64,000 nucleotides of DNA from the NCBI GenBank assembly GCA_018374355.1, contig JAHAFI010000016.1, positions 1-64,000 on the forward strand. Direction: 5' to 3'. Made by a program: the position numbers and the translations under genes. Every line of letters begins with the position of its first letter. Position 1 is the stretch's first letter. The stretch is from Clostridiales bacterium. GTDB lineage: Bacteria > Bacillota > Clostridia > Lachnospirales > Lachnospiraceae. The notes under the pieces were generated by a model. It was not told the DNA's origin. It ran no database searches and worked only from the letters and a program-made list of their open reading frames with translations. Shown here piece by piece: positions 1-7,490 of the stretch.

Positions 1-127
1 ATTCCGCGAGGTGTTTTCGCGCAGTTTGCGCGGAAATCCCGAGACATACAGCGCCAAAATGTGATGTAATCACATTTTGTGTGCATCGCGAAGCGTGTTA
101 CTGTGAACGGAGTGAACAGTAACAAAA
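1..127 (+). repeat. Multi-hairpin intergenic repeat, copy 1 (cut by window edge)
   Basis: This stretch shares an ordered set of linkers and hairpins with the reverse complement of 38630-38797. In order: linker CCGCGAGGTGTT (4-15); hairpin A with stem CGCGCA/TGCGCG (18-23/27-32) plus flanking TTT/AAA; linker ATCCCGAGACATAC then GCGC (36-54); hairpin B with a 10-bp stem AAAATGTGAT/ATCACATTTT and a 3-nt loop (56-78); linker TGTGCAT (80-86); hairpin C with stem GTTACTGT/ACAGTAAC (97-104/116-123 approximately). The linkers are nearly identical in the two copies, while the stems differ in sequence and still pair. No reading frame fits. The left end is probably cut by the window. Function is unknown. 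Confidence 0.75.
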
Positions 128-161
128 ATTCTTGTCCGGCACAATTTTTTTAAAGAAACTC

Positions 162-190
162 TTGACACAAAACGTATAATTGTATACAAT
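162..190 (+). promoter_or_regulatory. Promoter and GntR/FadR-type operator of the gntR-icd-gltA operon
   Basis: TTGACA at 162-167 and TACAAT at 185-190 are separated by exactly 17 bases. The 12-bp perfect palindrome ATTGTATACAAT (179-190) covers the -10 element and contains TTGTATACAA, which fits the t-GT-N3-AC-a operator form known for the FadR branch of GntR regulators. The location implies that the product of the first gene represses or tunes its own operon; this is inference. Confidence 0.75.
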
Positions 191-228
191 CATACAAAAA
201 TACAAATTCTCTTTAATCGGAGGCAGTT

Positions 229-870
229 ATGGAGTATCAGGAACAATCTCTGAGCGGTCAGATTTTCAATAAAATCAGGGAGGATATCTTATCGGGAACC
301 TTTGCACAGGGAGAAGAGTTAAAGGAGGCAACGTTGGGGAAAAAGCTGGGTGTGAGCAGAACCCCGGTCCGTGAGGCGCTGCGTCAGTTGGAATTGGAAG
401 GTCTGGTAGAAATTATTCCCAACAGGGGAGCCAGAGTTACAGGAATTTCAGAAAAAGATATTGCGGACATTTACGGGATGCGTTCCCGGCTGGAAGGACT
501 GGCGGCCCGATGGGCGGCAGAACATATCAGTGAAGAAGAGATTGCAGAGATGGAAGAGGTCATTTTGCTTTCGGAATTTCATTTGAAAAACTCGAAAAAA
601 GATCAGGTTGTCCGTCTGGACGGGCGGTTTCATGAAATTATGTACCGGGCGGCGGGAAGTCGTATGCTGGAGCATATATTGACGGATTTTCATCATTATG
701 TAAAAATAGCAAGATCCACTTCGGTAAAGGCAAAAAAACGGGCAGAGGAGTCTGTAGAAGAACATAGGGCGATTCTGGATGCCATCAGAAAAAGAGATGA
801 GGTGCTGGCGGAGAAGCTGGCCAACGAGCATATACAGCATGTAATAGAAAATCTCGATATGAAAATATGA
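229..870 (+). CDS. GntR family (FadR/FCD subfamily) transcriptional regulator
   Basis: A 213-residue one-component regulator. Residues 8-75 form the winged helix-turn-helix with the recognition segment GVSRTPVREALRQLE (about 41-55). Residues 78-205 are an all-helical FCD effector domain with the usual metal ligands: Asp and His in RLDGRFHEI, His in EEHRAI and His in NEHIQH, so a carboxylate ligand bound through a metal is likely. GGAGG stands 6 bases before the ATG. The gene is 39 bp upstream of icd with no terminator, so it is the first gene of the icd-gltA operon and probably senses a TCA-related acid. The ligand cannot be read from sequence. Confidence 0.9.
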   Translation: MEYQEQSLSGQIFNKIREDILSGTFAQGEELKEATLGKKLGVSRTPVREALRQLELEGLVEIIPNRGARVTGISEKDIADIYGMRSRLEGLAARWAAEHISEEEIAEMEEVILLSEFHLKNSKKDQVVRLDGRFHEIMYRAAGSRMLEHILTDFHHYVKIARSTSVKAKKRAEESVEEHRAILDAIRKRDEVLAEKLANEHIQHVIENLDMKI

Positions 871-909
871 TAAAACCATAAAAATACAGTAAAATCAGGA
901 GGAAAAAAC

Positions 910-2112
910 ATGAGCAAAATTCAGATGACAACACCGCTGGTAGAGATGGATGGAGATGAAATGACCAGAATACTCTGGAAAATGATCAAAGACGAGTTGC
1001 TGCTCCCCTTTATCGACCTGAAAACAGAGTATTATGATCTGGGGCTTGAGCACCGGAATGAGACTGACGATCAGGTAACCATTGATTCTGCGCTGGCAAC
1101 AAAAAAATACGGTGTTGCAGTAAAATGTGCCACTATCACACCAAATGCAGCCCGCGTAAAAGAATATGACTTGAAAGAAATGTGGAAAAGCCCCAACGGA
1201 ACCATTCGTGCCATTCTGGATGGAACGGTGTTCCGTACACCGATTATTGTAAACGGCATTGAGCCCTGCGTGAAAAACTGGAAAAAACCAATCACCATTG
1301 CAAGACATGCCTACGGCGATGTATACAAAAATACGGAGATGAAGATTCCGGGAGCAGGAAAAGTGGAACTGGTATACACCTCAGAGGATGGAAGCGAGAC
1401 CAGAAATCTGGTATTTGACTTTAAAGGACCGGGTGTAGCACAGGGGATGCACAATATTGACGATTCTATCGAAAGCTTTGCAAGAAGCTGCTTTAATTAT
1501 GCACTGGATCTGGGACAGGATCTGTGGTTTGCCACAAAGGATACCATTTCCAAAAAATATGATCATACCTTTAAAGATATTTTTCAGGAAATCTTTGATG
1601 CGGAATACAGCGAGAAATTTAAAGAGGCGGGAATTACATATTTCTATACGCTGATTGACGATGCAGTTGCCCGTGTGATGAAATCTGAGGGCGGTTATAT
1701 CTGGGCCTGCAAAAACTATGACGGTGATGTGATGAGCGATATGATTTCCTCCGCATTCGGTTCACTGGCTATGATGACCTCCGTTCTGGTTTCGCCGGAA
1801 GGTTACTATGAGTACGAAGCTGCTCACGGTACGGTTCAGCGCCATTATTATAAGCATCTGAAAGGGGAAGAGACCTCTACGAATTCCGTGGCAACAATTT
1901 TTGCATGGTCCGGAGCGCTGAGAAAACGCGGAGAACTGGACGGAAATCAGGAACTGATGGATTTCGCGGATCGTCTGGAAAAAGCAACCATTCAGACCAT
2001 TGAAGAAGGAAAAATGACAAAAGATCTGGCTTTGATTACCACGCTGGAAAATCCTGTTGTATTGAACAGTGAGGAATTTATCAAAGCAATCGCAGAATGT
2101 CTTAAAAAATAA
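910..2112 (+). CDS. icd: Isocitrate dehydrogenase (NADP+), homodimeric type
   Basis: Oxidative decarboxylation of isocitrate to 2-oxoglutarate in the cytosol. At 400 residues it has the length and sequence of the eukaryotic-like homodimeric NADP class rather than the E. coli Icd class. Typical segments are VEMDGDEMTRILW near the N-terminus, the substrate loop KSPNGTIR followed by LDGTVFR, RHAYGDVYK, the metal-binding aspartates in TLIDDAVARVMKSEGGY, and AAHGTVQRHY for NADP binding. AGGAGG lies before the ATG. The gene is followed 11 bp later by citrate synthase, so the two are co-transcribed. In an anaerobe this arm mainly serves glutamate synthesis. Confidence 0.95.
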   Translation: MSKIQMTTPLVEMDGDEMTRILWKMIKDELLLPFIDLKTEYYDLGLEHRNETDDQVTIDSALATKKYGVAVKCATITPNAARVKEYDLKEMWKSPNGTIRAILDGTVFRTPIIVNGIEPCVKNWKKPITIARHAYGDVYKNTEMKIPGAGKVELVYTSEDGSETRNLVFDFKGPGVAQGMHNIDDSIESFARSCFNYALDLGQDLWFATKDTISKKYDHTFKDIFQEIFDAEYSEKFKEAGITYFYTLIDDAVARVMKSEGGYIWACKNYDGDVMSDMISSAFGSLAMMTSVLVSPEGYYEYEAAHGTVQRHYYKHLKGEETSTNSVATIFAWSGALRKRGELDGNQELMDFADRLEKATIQTIEEGKMTKDLALITTLENPVVLNSEEFIKAIAECLKK

Positions 2113-2123
2113 GGGGGAGTAAG

Positions 2124-3563
2124 ATGGCAGCAGAAGAAATTTTGGAAATAAGCGAACAACATAATCAGGAATTCAGAGAATTACTCCAGTATTGTCTGGC
2201 ATCCGGCCGGATTGACCAGAATCTGTATCAGGAATATGACGTAAAACGGGGGCTTCGTGATTCCAACGGAAAGGGCGTGCTGACCGGGCTTACAGAAATT
2301 TCCGACGTAGTGGGCTACAAATATGAAGGCGGAAGAAAGATGCCGGCAGACGGAGAACTGTTTTATCAGGGATATAATGTGAAGGATATGGTGGCAAGCT
2401 TTGAGCACCGGAAGCAGGGGTTTGAGGAAACCATTTATACGCTTTTGTTCGGACGCATACCTAATGCCCGTCAGTTTGAGATGTTCAACAGAATCCTGAG
2501 CGATATGATGACACTTTCCAACCGTTTTATCCGTGACGTTGTCATGAAGGCATCCAATCCGAACCTGATGAACGCCATGCAGCGCTGTGTCCTGACCCTG
2601 TATACCTACGATGAAAATGCCGATGGAGTTGCCGTGGAAAATGCACTGCGCCAGTCCATGCAGTTGATCGCGAAGCTTCCGCTGATTGCGGTGTATTCCT
2701 ATCATTCTTACCGGCATTTCCGGCAGGATGAAAATCTTTTGATTAAGAATGCAAAACCGGAGCTGTCTTTTTCGGAAAATATTCTGTATATGCTCCGTGA
2801 GGATGGACGCTTTACTGATCTGGAGGCAAAGGTGCTTGATATCGCACTTGTGCTTCACGCAGAGCATGGCGGCGGTAATAACTCTACATTTACCAATCAT
2901 GTAGTGACTTCTTCCGGAACAGACACATATTCTGCAATCGCGGCTTCTATCGGTTCTCTGAAGGGACCGAAACACGGCGGCGCAAACCTGAAGGTTCAGG
3001 ATATGTTTGAAGATATTATGGCAAACTGCGTGGACTGGGAAGATGAGGAAGCCCTGAAAAATTATCTGAATGATATTTTGGACAAAAAAGTTTTTGACCA
3101 TGCAGGGTTGATTTATGGAATGGGTCATGCAGTTTATACCCTGAGTGATCCCAGAGAAGTGATTTTGAAACGTTATGCAAAAAATCTGGCGATTGAAAAA
3201 GGAAAGACCAGAGAATTTGCGCTGTATGAGAGAGTTGAGCGGATTGCAGGAGAGCTTATTATGCATAAACGGAAATTGTTCAAACCGGTCTGCGCCAATG
3301 TGGACTTTTACAGCGGCTTTGTTTATGCGATGCTGGATATTCCGAGGGAACTGTTTACACCTATTTTTGCTATTTCCCGTATGGCAGGCTGGTCTGCACA
3401 CCGCATGGAAGAACTGGTAAATGCGGGTAAGATCATTCGTCCGGCTTACCGCTATGTGGGATACCACAGAGACTATCTGGAGGTTGAAGACCGGGAGGAG
3501 CAGAACCCGTTCAGTGAAGAATATCAGAAGAAATATAAACTGGATACGTTGAAAAATGTATAA
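2124..3563 (+). CDS. gltA: Citrate synthase
   Basis: Condenses acetyl-CoA and oxaloacetate to citrate. The protein has 479 residues, longer than the usual 370-430, with an extra N-terminal segment of about 60 residues. Catalytic landmarks are visible: the first His in LHAEHGGGNNSTF, the substrate-binding GPKHGGAN, the second His in YGMGHAVYTLSDPR, and an Asp/Arg region near NVDFYSGFVY. A GGGGGAG ribosome site precedes the ATG, 11 bp after icd. No aconitase gene is present in the window, so that step must be encoded elsewhere. Assignment as the Si or 2-methylcitrate form cannot be separated by eye, but the icd context favours citrate. Confidence 0.93.
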   Translation: MAAEEILEISEQHNQEFRELLQYCLASGRIDQNLYQEYDVKRGLRDSNGKGVLTGLTEISDVVGYKYEGGRKMPADGELFYQGYNVKDMVASFEHRKQGFEETIYTLLFGRIPNARQFEMFNRILSDMMTLSNRFIRDVVMKASNPNLMNAMQRCVLTLYTYDENADGVAVENALRQSMQLIAKLPLIAVYSYHSYRHFRQDENLLIKNAKPELSFSENILYMLREDGRFTDLEAKVLDIALVLHAEHGGGNNSTFTNHVVTSSGTDTYSAIAASIGSLKGPKHGGANLKVQDMFEDIMANCVDWEDEEALKNYLNDILDKKVFDHAGLIYGMGHAVYTLSDPREVILKRYAKNLAIEKGKTREFALYERVERIAGELIMHKRKLFKPVCANVDFYSGFVYAMLDIPRELFTPIFAISRMAGWSAHRMEELVNAGKIIRPAYRYVGYHRDYLEVEDREEQNPFSEEYQKKYKLDTLKNV

Positions 3564-3574
3564 GGAATTGTGAG

Positions 3575-3604
3575 AAGGGGTGGATGTTCCATCCCTTTTT
3601 TTGC
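3575..3604 (+). terminator. Rho-independent terminator after gltA
   Basis: AAGGGGTGGA and TCCATCCCTT pair over 10 bp with one G-U pair around a 3-base loop, followed by a T run. It closes the gntR-icd-gltA operon. Confidence 0.85.
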
Positions 3605-3614
3605 AAAATTTGAG

Positions 3615-3643
3615 TTGACTTTTGTAAGAATTAAAGCTATAGT
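3615..3643 (+). promoter_or_regulatory. Sigma-A type promoter upstream of the Rpn-family gene
   Basis: TTGACT (3615-3620) and TATAGT (3638-3643) with a 17-base spacer. The rest of the 290-bp gap (3564-3853) is AT-rich and shows no other gene or clear structure, giving a leader of roughly 200 bases. Confidence 0.6.
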
Positions 3644-3853
3644 TATGGTAATATATTTCGGGGAAGCAATCTGTTTCTTCACAAAAAACATTTCTTTTTG
3701 TTCATTGCTATATTGGCACATATCTTTTATAATGTTCTTATAAAATATCCCACAATAATTATTACAATGACAGTAAAACTGCAATTAATAGTAAAGTGAG
3801 GAAAGAAATGGCTGTTCCCTGTGATATAAATACATTTTTCAGGAGGATATAAT

Positions 3854-4759
3854 ATGCACACTGTAACAGCCTTTAAAGGAAACAGAAAATATAAGGACCG
3901 TCTGTTCCGTCTTCTGTTTTCGGATAAACAAAGTTTGCTGGAGCTTTATAATGCTCTGAACAAAAGTAACCATAAAAACCCGGATGATTTGGAAATTACA
4001 ACACTGAATGATGTACTGTTTATGAAGATGAAAAATGATGTGTCAATATTGCTGGATGATTATTTAAATCTTTATGAACATCAAAGTACCGTATGTCCTA
4101 ATATGCCTTTGCGGGGATTGCTCTATTTTTGTGACTTGTACAGACAGTTGATCGGAGTAAAACACCTATATAGTACAAAATTGGTAAAGATTCCTACGCC
4201 GGTATATATTGTCTTTTATAATGGGAATGAAGATATCGGAGAAGAAAAAATACTCAGACTGTCGGATGCCTTTACCAATGGGAATAAGCAGTCTAAAATG
4301 GAATTGGAAGTTCGGATGCTCAATATAAATTATGGACATAACCGGGAACTGATGGAAAATTGTAAGGTATTACGGGAATATTCTATTTTCATTTCCAGAA
4401 TTAAGGAATATGTGCAGGACGATTCGCTGGAGACAGCAATCGAAAAGGCAGTGGATCAGTGCATTGAGGAAGATGTGTTGAGAGATTTCCTGATAAAGAG
4501 GAGGAGCGAAGTGACGAATTCATTATTGACAGAATACGATGAAGAACAGGTTTTAGCGGATTTGAGCCGGGAGTTTTACGAGGACGGAGAAGCCGCCGGA
4601 CTTCAAAAAGGACTTCAGGAAGGGGCAGAAAAAATTCTCAAAGAAAAGATAGCAAAAAAGCTGGAAAAAGGAAAAACAGAGATTCAAATAGCAGAAGAAT
4701 TAGAGGAACCTTTGTCCCGTATACAGGAACTATTAAAAAAGACAGACAACAAGGGATAA
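3854..4759 (+). CDS. Rpn-like PD-(D/E)XK nuclease / transposase-like protein
   Basis: A 301-residue member of the recombination-promoting nuclease (Rpn/PDDEXK_2) group. The N-terminal half holds a nuclease-like core: KYKDRLFRLLFSDKQSLLELYNAL, a conserved Asp in NDVSILLDD, and the EHQS motif in NLYEHQST that matches the (D)ExQ catalytic signature. The C-terminal third is a charged helical tail with alternating Lys/Glu, typical of these proteins. RBS AGGAGG lies before the ATG. Such genes are scattered singly in Lachnospiraceae genomes; the cellular role is not settled, with horizontal recombination or phage defence both proposed for relatives. No terminal inverted repeats were seen, so it is not called an insertion sequence. 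Confidence 0.8.
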   Translation: MHTVTAFKGNRKYKDRLFRLLFSDKQSLLELYNALNKSNHKNPDDLEITTLNDVLFMKMKNDVSILLDDYLNLYEHQSTVCPNMPLRGLLYFCDLYRQLIGVKHLYSTKLVKIPTPVYIVFYNGNEDIGEEKILRLSDAFTNGNKQSKMELEVRMLNINYGHNRELMENCKVLREYSIFISRIKEYVQDDSLETAIEKAVDQCIEEDVLRDFLIKRRSEVTNSLLTEYDEEQVLADLSREFYEDGEAAGLQKGLQEGAEKILKEKIAKKLEKGKTEIQIAEELEEPLSRIQELLKKTDNKG

Positions 4760-4761
4760 TC

Positions 4762-4796
4762 GTCTGTGAAGCCTGAAATGCTGAACAGTTACGAAT
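4762..4796 (+). repeat. Partial repeat, hairpin C and tail only
   Basis: CTGTGAAGCCTGAAATGCTG followed by AACAGTTACGAATAAT resembles the tail of the multi-hairpin repeat at 38630-38797 (reverse complement CTATGAAGCCTGAAAGGCTG then AATAGTTAC). CTGT (4764-4767) pairs with ACAG (4785-4788) around an inner GC-rich pair. The rest of the element is missing. It may be a remnant or a chance hairpin. Confidence 0.45.
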
Positions 4797-4860
4797 AATC
4801 GGACAATGCTTATAGTGCTGACGATACCATGTATAGGAGAAAAACAGGGGGCAGAGACGT

Positions 4861-5586
4861 ATGGAAACACTGCGTGTAATTGATGAATATAACGATAAGG
4901 GTCATCTGATTTATCTGGAGGATTATATCGGCGCTTATGTGCGTGGAAAGACGAGGGAGGAAGCGTTAAAGAAACTTCCGGCAGAGGCTGTCAGATATAA
5001 GCGCTGGCTGGGACTTGTTGATGATAAGAAAGCTGGCGGGAACAGAATCGTGCAGGAAAAAATCAGTGATTTACAGATTTGTGACGCAGATTCGGATGTG
5101 ATTTTTGACAGTGAACGGCTGCCTCTGACAAAGGAAGAATATGAGAAAATAAAGTTTCTGGCATTGAAATCGGCAAAGGATTTTCTGATGATGTATGAAT
5201 CCGTTCCGGATAAAACAGGCACGGTGCTTCTTAGACGAAAGACTTTTTACGGCGAGATTCCCATCACAGCCCGGGAAATGTATGAACATACAAAAAATGT
5301 AAACGCCTATTATTTTGGTGAAATCGATGTCCCGGCAGAAAATGAACCGGATTTGTATACCTGCCGGGCGAAAGCATTTGAAATACTGGAAAGCCAGCCG
5401 GATTTTCTGGAGAATACCGTATATGATGGAAGTTATGGAGAACAGTGGTCTTTGAGGAAGGTGTGCCGCAGATTTATCTGGCATGACTGCATCCACGGGA
5501 AAGCGATGTACCGGATGGCTGTAAGATTATGCGGGAAAGAAAAAATCAAAAACCCCTTTTGCTTCGAAATAATTAATGGAGAATGA
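4861..5586 (+). CDS. Hypothetical protein with DinB-like C-terminal half
   Basis: A 241-residue soluble protein of unknown role. The first 50 residues resemble a HicB-like antitoxin fold (DEYNDKGHLIYLEDYIGAYVRGKTREEALKKL). The remainder looks like a DinB-type four-helix bundle, with a candidate metal-binding end RRFIWHDCIHGKAMYRMA in which two histidines lie 4 residues apart. DinB-family proteins include bacillithiol- or mycothiol-dependent transferases, but this is only a fold-level comparison. Its stop overlaps the start of the next gene by 11 bases, so the two are translated together. Confidence 0.55.
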   Translation: METLRVIDEYNDKGHLIYLEDYIGAYVRGKTREEALKKLPAEAVRYKRWLGLVDDKKAGGNRIVQEKISDLQICDADSDVIFDSERLPLTKEEYEKIKFLALKSAKDFLMMYESVPDKTGTVLLRRKTFYGEIPITAREMYEHTKNVNAYYFGEIDVPAENEPDLYTCRAKAFEILESQPDFLENTVYDGSYGEQWSLRKVCRRFIWHDCIHGKAMYRMAVRLCGKEKIKNPFCFEIINGE

Positions 5587-6259
5587 CATGGAAAGAGAGA
5601 TTGACTTAAAAGAAATATCAGACGGAAAATTATACACCAGCAGTGACATGGTAAAAGCCGGATGCGATGACTGCAGGGGCTGTTCTGCCTGTTGTCAGGG
5701 CATGGGAGAATCTATTCTTCTTGATCCGCTGGACATTTATCGTTTGACCACAAATCTGGAATGTACCTTTGAGGAGCTGCTGGGAACCTGTGCAGAGCTG
5801 CATGTGGTAGACGGAATCATTCTGCCGAATATGAAAATGGTGGGAAAAGCGGAACGGTGCGCATTTTTAAATGAAGAGGGAAGATGTAATATCCATGCCA
5901 TCCGCCCGGGAATCTGCCGGCTTTTTCCGCTGGGACGGTGCTATGAGGATGGAGACTTCAGATATTTTCTGCAGATCCATGAATGCAAAAAAGAGCAGAA
6001 AACAAAGGTGAAAATCAAAAAATGGCTGGATACTCCCGATTTAAAACAATATGAGGAGTTTACGAATCTGTGGCATTATTTTCAGAAGGATGTGCAGAAA
6101 ATCTTAAAGGAAATGAATAACGAGATTATGGCAAAAAAGATCAATGTATTCCTGCTGGAACTTTTTTATCAGAAACCCTACGATAAAAAAACAGGCTTTT
6201 ATGACCAGTTTGCTCAGCGTCTGGCTGAGGGGAAACGTTTCGTAGGAATTGCAGGATAA
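5576..6259 (+). CDS. YkgJ family cysteine cluster protein
   Basis: A 227-residue protein of the YkgJ (zinc or iron-chelating cysteine cluster) family. Cysteines are grouped as CDDCRGCSACC near residues 27-37, CAFLNEEGRC near 99-108, and ICRLFPLGRC near 118-127, which is the family pattern and may hold an Fe-S cluster or zinc. The first ATG (5576) overlaps the previous gene; a second in-frame ATG follows at 5588, and the family N-terminus does not decide between them. The substrate and role of the family are unknown. It is followed 8 bases later by a metallopeptidase gene, so the three genes 4861-6795 form one transcription unit. Confidence 0.8.
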   Translation: MENDMEREIDLKEISDGKLYTSSDMVKAGCDDCRGCSACCQGMGESILLDPLDIYRLTTNLECTFEELLGTCAELHVVDGIILPNMKMVGKAERCAFLNEEGRCNIHAIRPGICRLFPLGRCYEDGDFRYFLQIHECKKEQKTKVKIKKWLDTPDLKQYEEFTNLWHYFQKDVQKILKEMNNEIMAKKINVFLLELFYQKPYDKKTGFYDQFAQRLAEGKRFVGIAG

Positions 6260-6273
6260 AGGAAAGGATGACT

Positions 6274-6795
6274 ATGGATTACCAGATCATACGTTCCAAC
6301 CGAAAGACCCTTGCTGTACAGATTACCAAAAACGGAGAAGTGATTGTTCGCGCTCCGTTTTTGGTTTCACGGCAGAGCTTGGAAAGGTTTTTGGACGAAA
6401 AAAAGGAATGGATCGAAAAACATCAGGAGAGTGCCCGTAAGGCAGAGGAAAACCGGATAACCATCACTCCCCGGCAGAGAGAGGAAGGAATCGAGAGAGC
6501 GAAACGGATCTTTCCCCGGCGGATTTCTTACTATGCGGAGAGGATGAAGGTTACTTATGGAAAGGTGACCCTGCGGGAGCAGAAAACGCGCTGGGGAAGC
6601 TGCAGCAGCAAAGGAAATCTGAATTTTAACTGGAAACTGGTGCTTTTGCCGGAGCGGCTTCTGGATTACGTTGTAGTTCATGAACTGGCCCATCGGATTG
6701 AGATGAATCACTCGCCGGAATTCTGGAAAATTGTAGAAAAAGAGCTGCCGGATTACCGGGAACGGCGCAAAGAATTAAAAATGTGCAGGGTGTAA
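6274..6795 (+). CDS. YgjP/SprT-like metallopeptidase (DUF45/M48 group)
   Basis: A 173-residue zinc peptidase-like protein. The active-site motif HELAH is in VVHELAHRIEMNHSPEFW, with the third ligand His in MNHSPEFW, and the upstream TRWGSCSSKGNLNFNW is a hallmark of the YgjP-like (WSS) family. The ATG at 6268 has its Shine-Dalgarno GGAAAGG touching it, so the in-frame ATG at 6274, 6 bases after that site, is the better start. The natural substrate of the family is unknown; a link to type I restriction loci is known for some members, but none is present here. Confidence 0.85.
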   Translation: MDYQIIRSNRKTLAVQITKNGEVIVRAPFLVSRQSLERFLDEKKEWIEKHQESARKAEENRITITPRQREEGIERAKRIFPRRISYYAERMKVTYGKVTLREQKTRWGSCSSKGNLNFNWKLVLLPERLLDYVVVHELAHRIEMNHSPEFWKIVEKELPDYRERRKELKMCRV

Positions 6796-7093
6796 TGGGC
6801 TGATCGGACAGCTTTCAGGAAAATAGAATGCTTTGCAAAAGCAAAGTGTTACAAACATTTCTTTGAAAAAACAGATAAAGAGGAGTTTACGGGAGCTTGT
6901 GGCAGAGGAAAAATTTTAGTTACTTTACTATATTTTGGAACCTTGAGGAAGGAAAAAACGTGATTTTTTTTAGAAATTTCTTCCTTTTTGTGACAAATAT
7001 TTGAAGTGGAAAGAAAGACATTACAAAAAAAAGAACCTGTGAAACGCCTGAATGTAAAAAAAGTAGAAAAAATATAAGATGGTTCGTGATACA
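6796..7093. other. Long AT-rich gap with weak hairpins
   Basis: No gene could be supported here. CTTTGC/GCAAAG flanks an AAAA loop at 6831-6847 but lacks a T run. AGGAAG (6946-6951) can pair with CTTCCT (6980-6985) before a T run and may be a weak terminator for the 4861-6795 operon. Confidence 0.35.
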
Positions 7094-7122
7094 TTGACAA
7101 TCCTTTAAAGGAAGTATATGAT
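7094..7122 (+). promoter_or_regulatory. Promoter of the 39-codon small gene
   Basis: TTGACA (7094-7099) and TATGAT (7117-7122) with a 17-base spacer, 55 bases before the small ORF start. Confidence 0.7.
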
Positions 7123-7177
7123 GCAAGCGTAGCAAAGAAATATGGCTTTTGACTGAAACGAATAGGAGGAATTTATT

Positions 7178-7297
7178 ATGAAAAGTTTCAAAGCAGTAGC
7201 AGATATTTTAGGAGCTTCCGCATTGGTGGTAGCATCAATGATTTCATCTTTATGTATCGACGATCCACTGAACGAGGCATATCATAAACAGTTGTAA
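7178..7297 (+). CDS. 39-residue membrane miniprotein, unknown function
   Basis: A short ORF read directly from the sequence: ATG at 7178, TAA at 7295-7297. It begins MKSFKAVADILGASALVVAS and ends IDDPLNEAYHKQL. Residues 9-27 form one hydrophobic helix, preceded by two lysines, so insertion with the short N-terminus inside is likely. TAGGAGGA ends 7 bases before the ATG, a consensus promoter lies upstream, and an intrinsic terminator follows within 30 bases, so this looks like a complete single-gene unit. No family is recognised. It could be a regulatory membrane peptide or, less likely, the toxin of a type I system; no antisense RNA promoter was identified. Confidence 0.65.
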   Translation: MKSFKAVADILGASALVVASMISSLCIDDPLNEAYHKQL

Positions 7298-7323
7298 AAT
7301 AAATTTGTATGAGCATGAAACGG

Positions 7324-7360
7324 TAAAAGCTGTTGCAGAAAATGCAGCAGCTTTTATTTT
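7324..7360 (+). terminator. Intrinsic terminator after the small gene
   Basis: AAAAGCTGTTGC and GCAGCAGCTTTT pair (one G-U) around a short loop, followed by ATTTTT. It separates the miniprotein gene from prfC. Confidence 0.8.
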
Positions 7361-7394
7361 TGCGCTGGGCAGGCGTACAGCAGATAAAAATCCC

Positions 7395-7424
7395 TTGACA
7401 GCCCAAAAGAACCTATACTAAAAT
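7395..7424 (+). promoter_or_regulatory. Promoter of prfC
   Basis: TTGACA (7395-7400) and TAAAAT (7419-7424) with an 18-base spacer; the transcript would begin close to 7431, giving a leader of about 60 bases that contains alternative hairpins (see next entry). Confidence 0.6.
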
Positions 7425-7433
7425 AGCTAAAGT

Positions 7434-7454
7434 GCGTAACTACGCTGAAGCGTA
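7434..7454 (+). promoter_or_regulatory. Mutually exclusive hairpins in the prfC leader
   Basis: Three 5-base blocks follow one another: GCGTA (7434-7438), TACGC (7441-7445), GCGTA (7450-7454). The middle block can pair with either neighbour; the second choice closes a TGAA loop and is sterically better. This is a small switch-like arrangement just before the ribosome site. Its relevance is unproven. Confidence 0.35.
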
Positions 7455-7490
7455 CTTGAATATAAAAGAAGATAGATGGAGGTCTCTTAC

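Noticed and set aside
2181..3467. Long antisense open frame (428 codons) opposite gltA
   Set aside because: It lies wholly within the conserved citrate synthase gene on the other strand, its protein is rich in His, Cys and Phe without any family motif, and no ribosome site is seen. It is a shadow frame.
3854..4759. Rpn-family gene as an insertion sequence
   Set aside because: No terminal inverted repeats or target duplications were found around it, and members of this family are commonly stand-alone genes.
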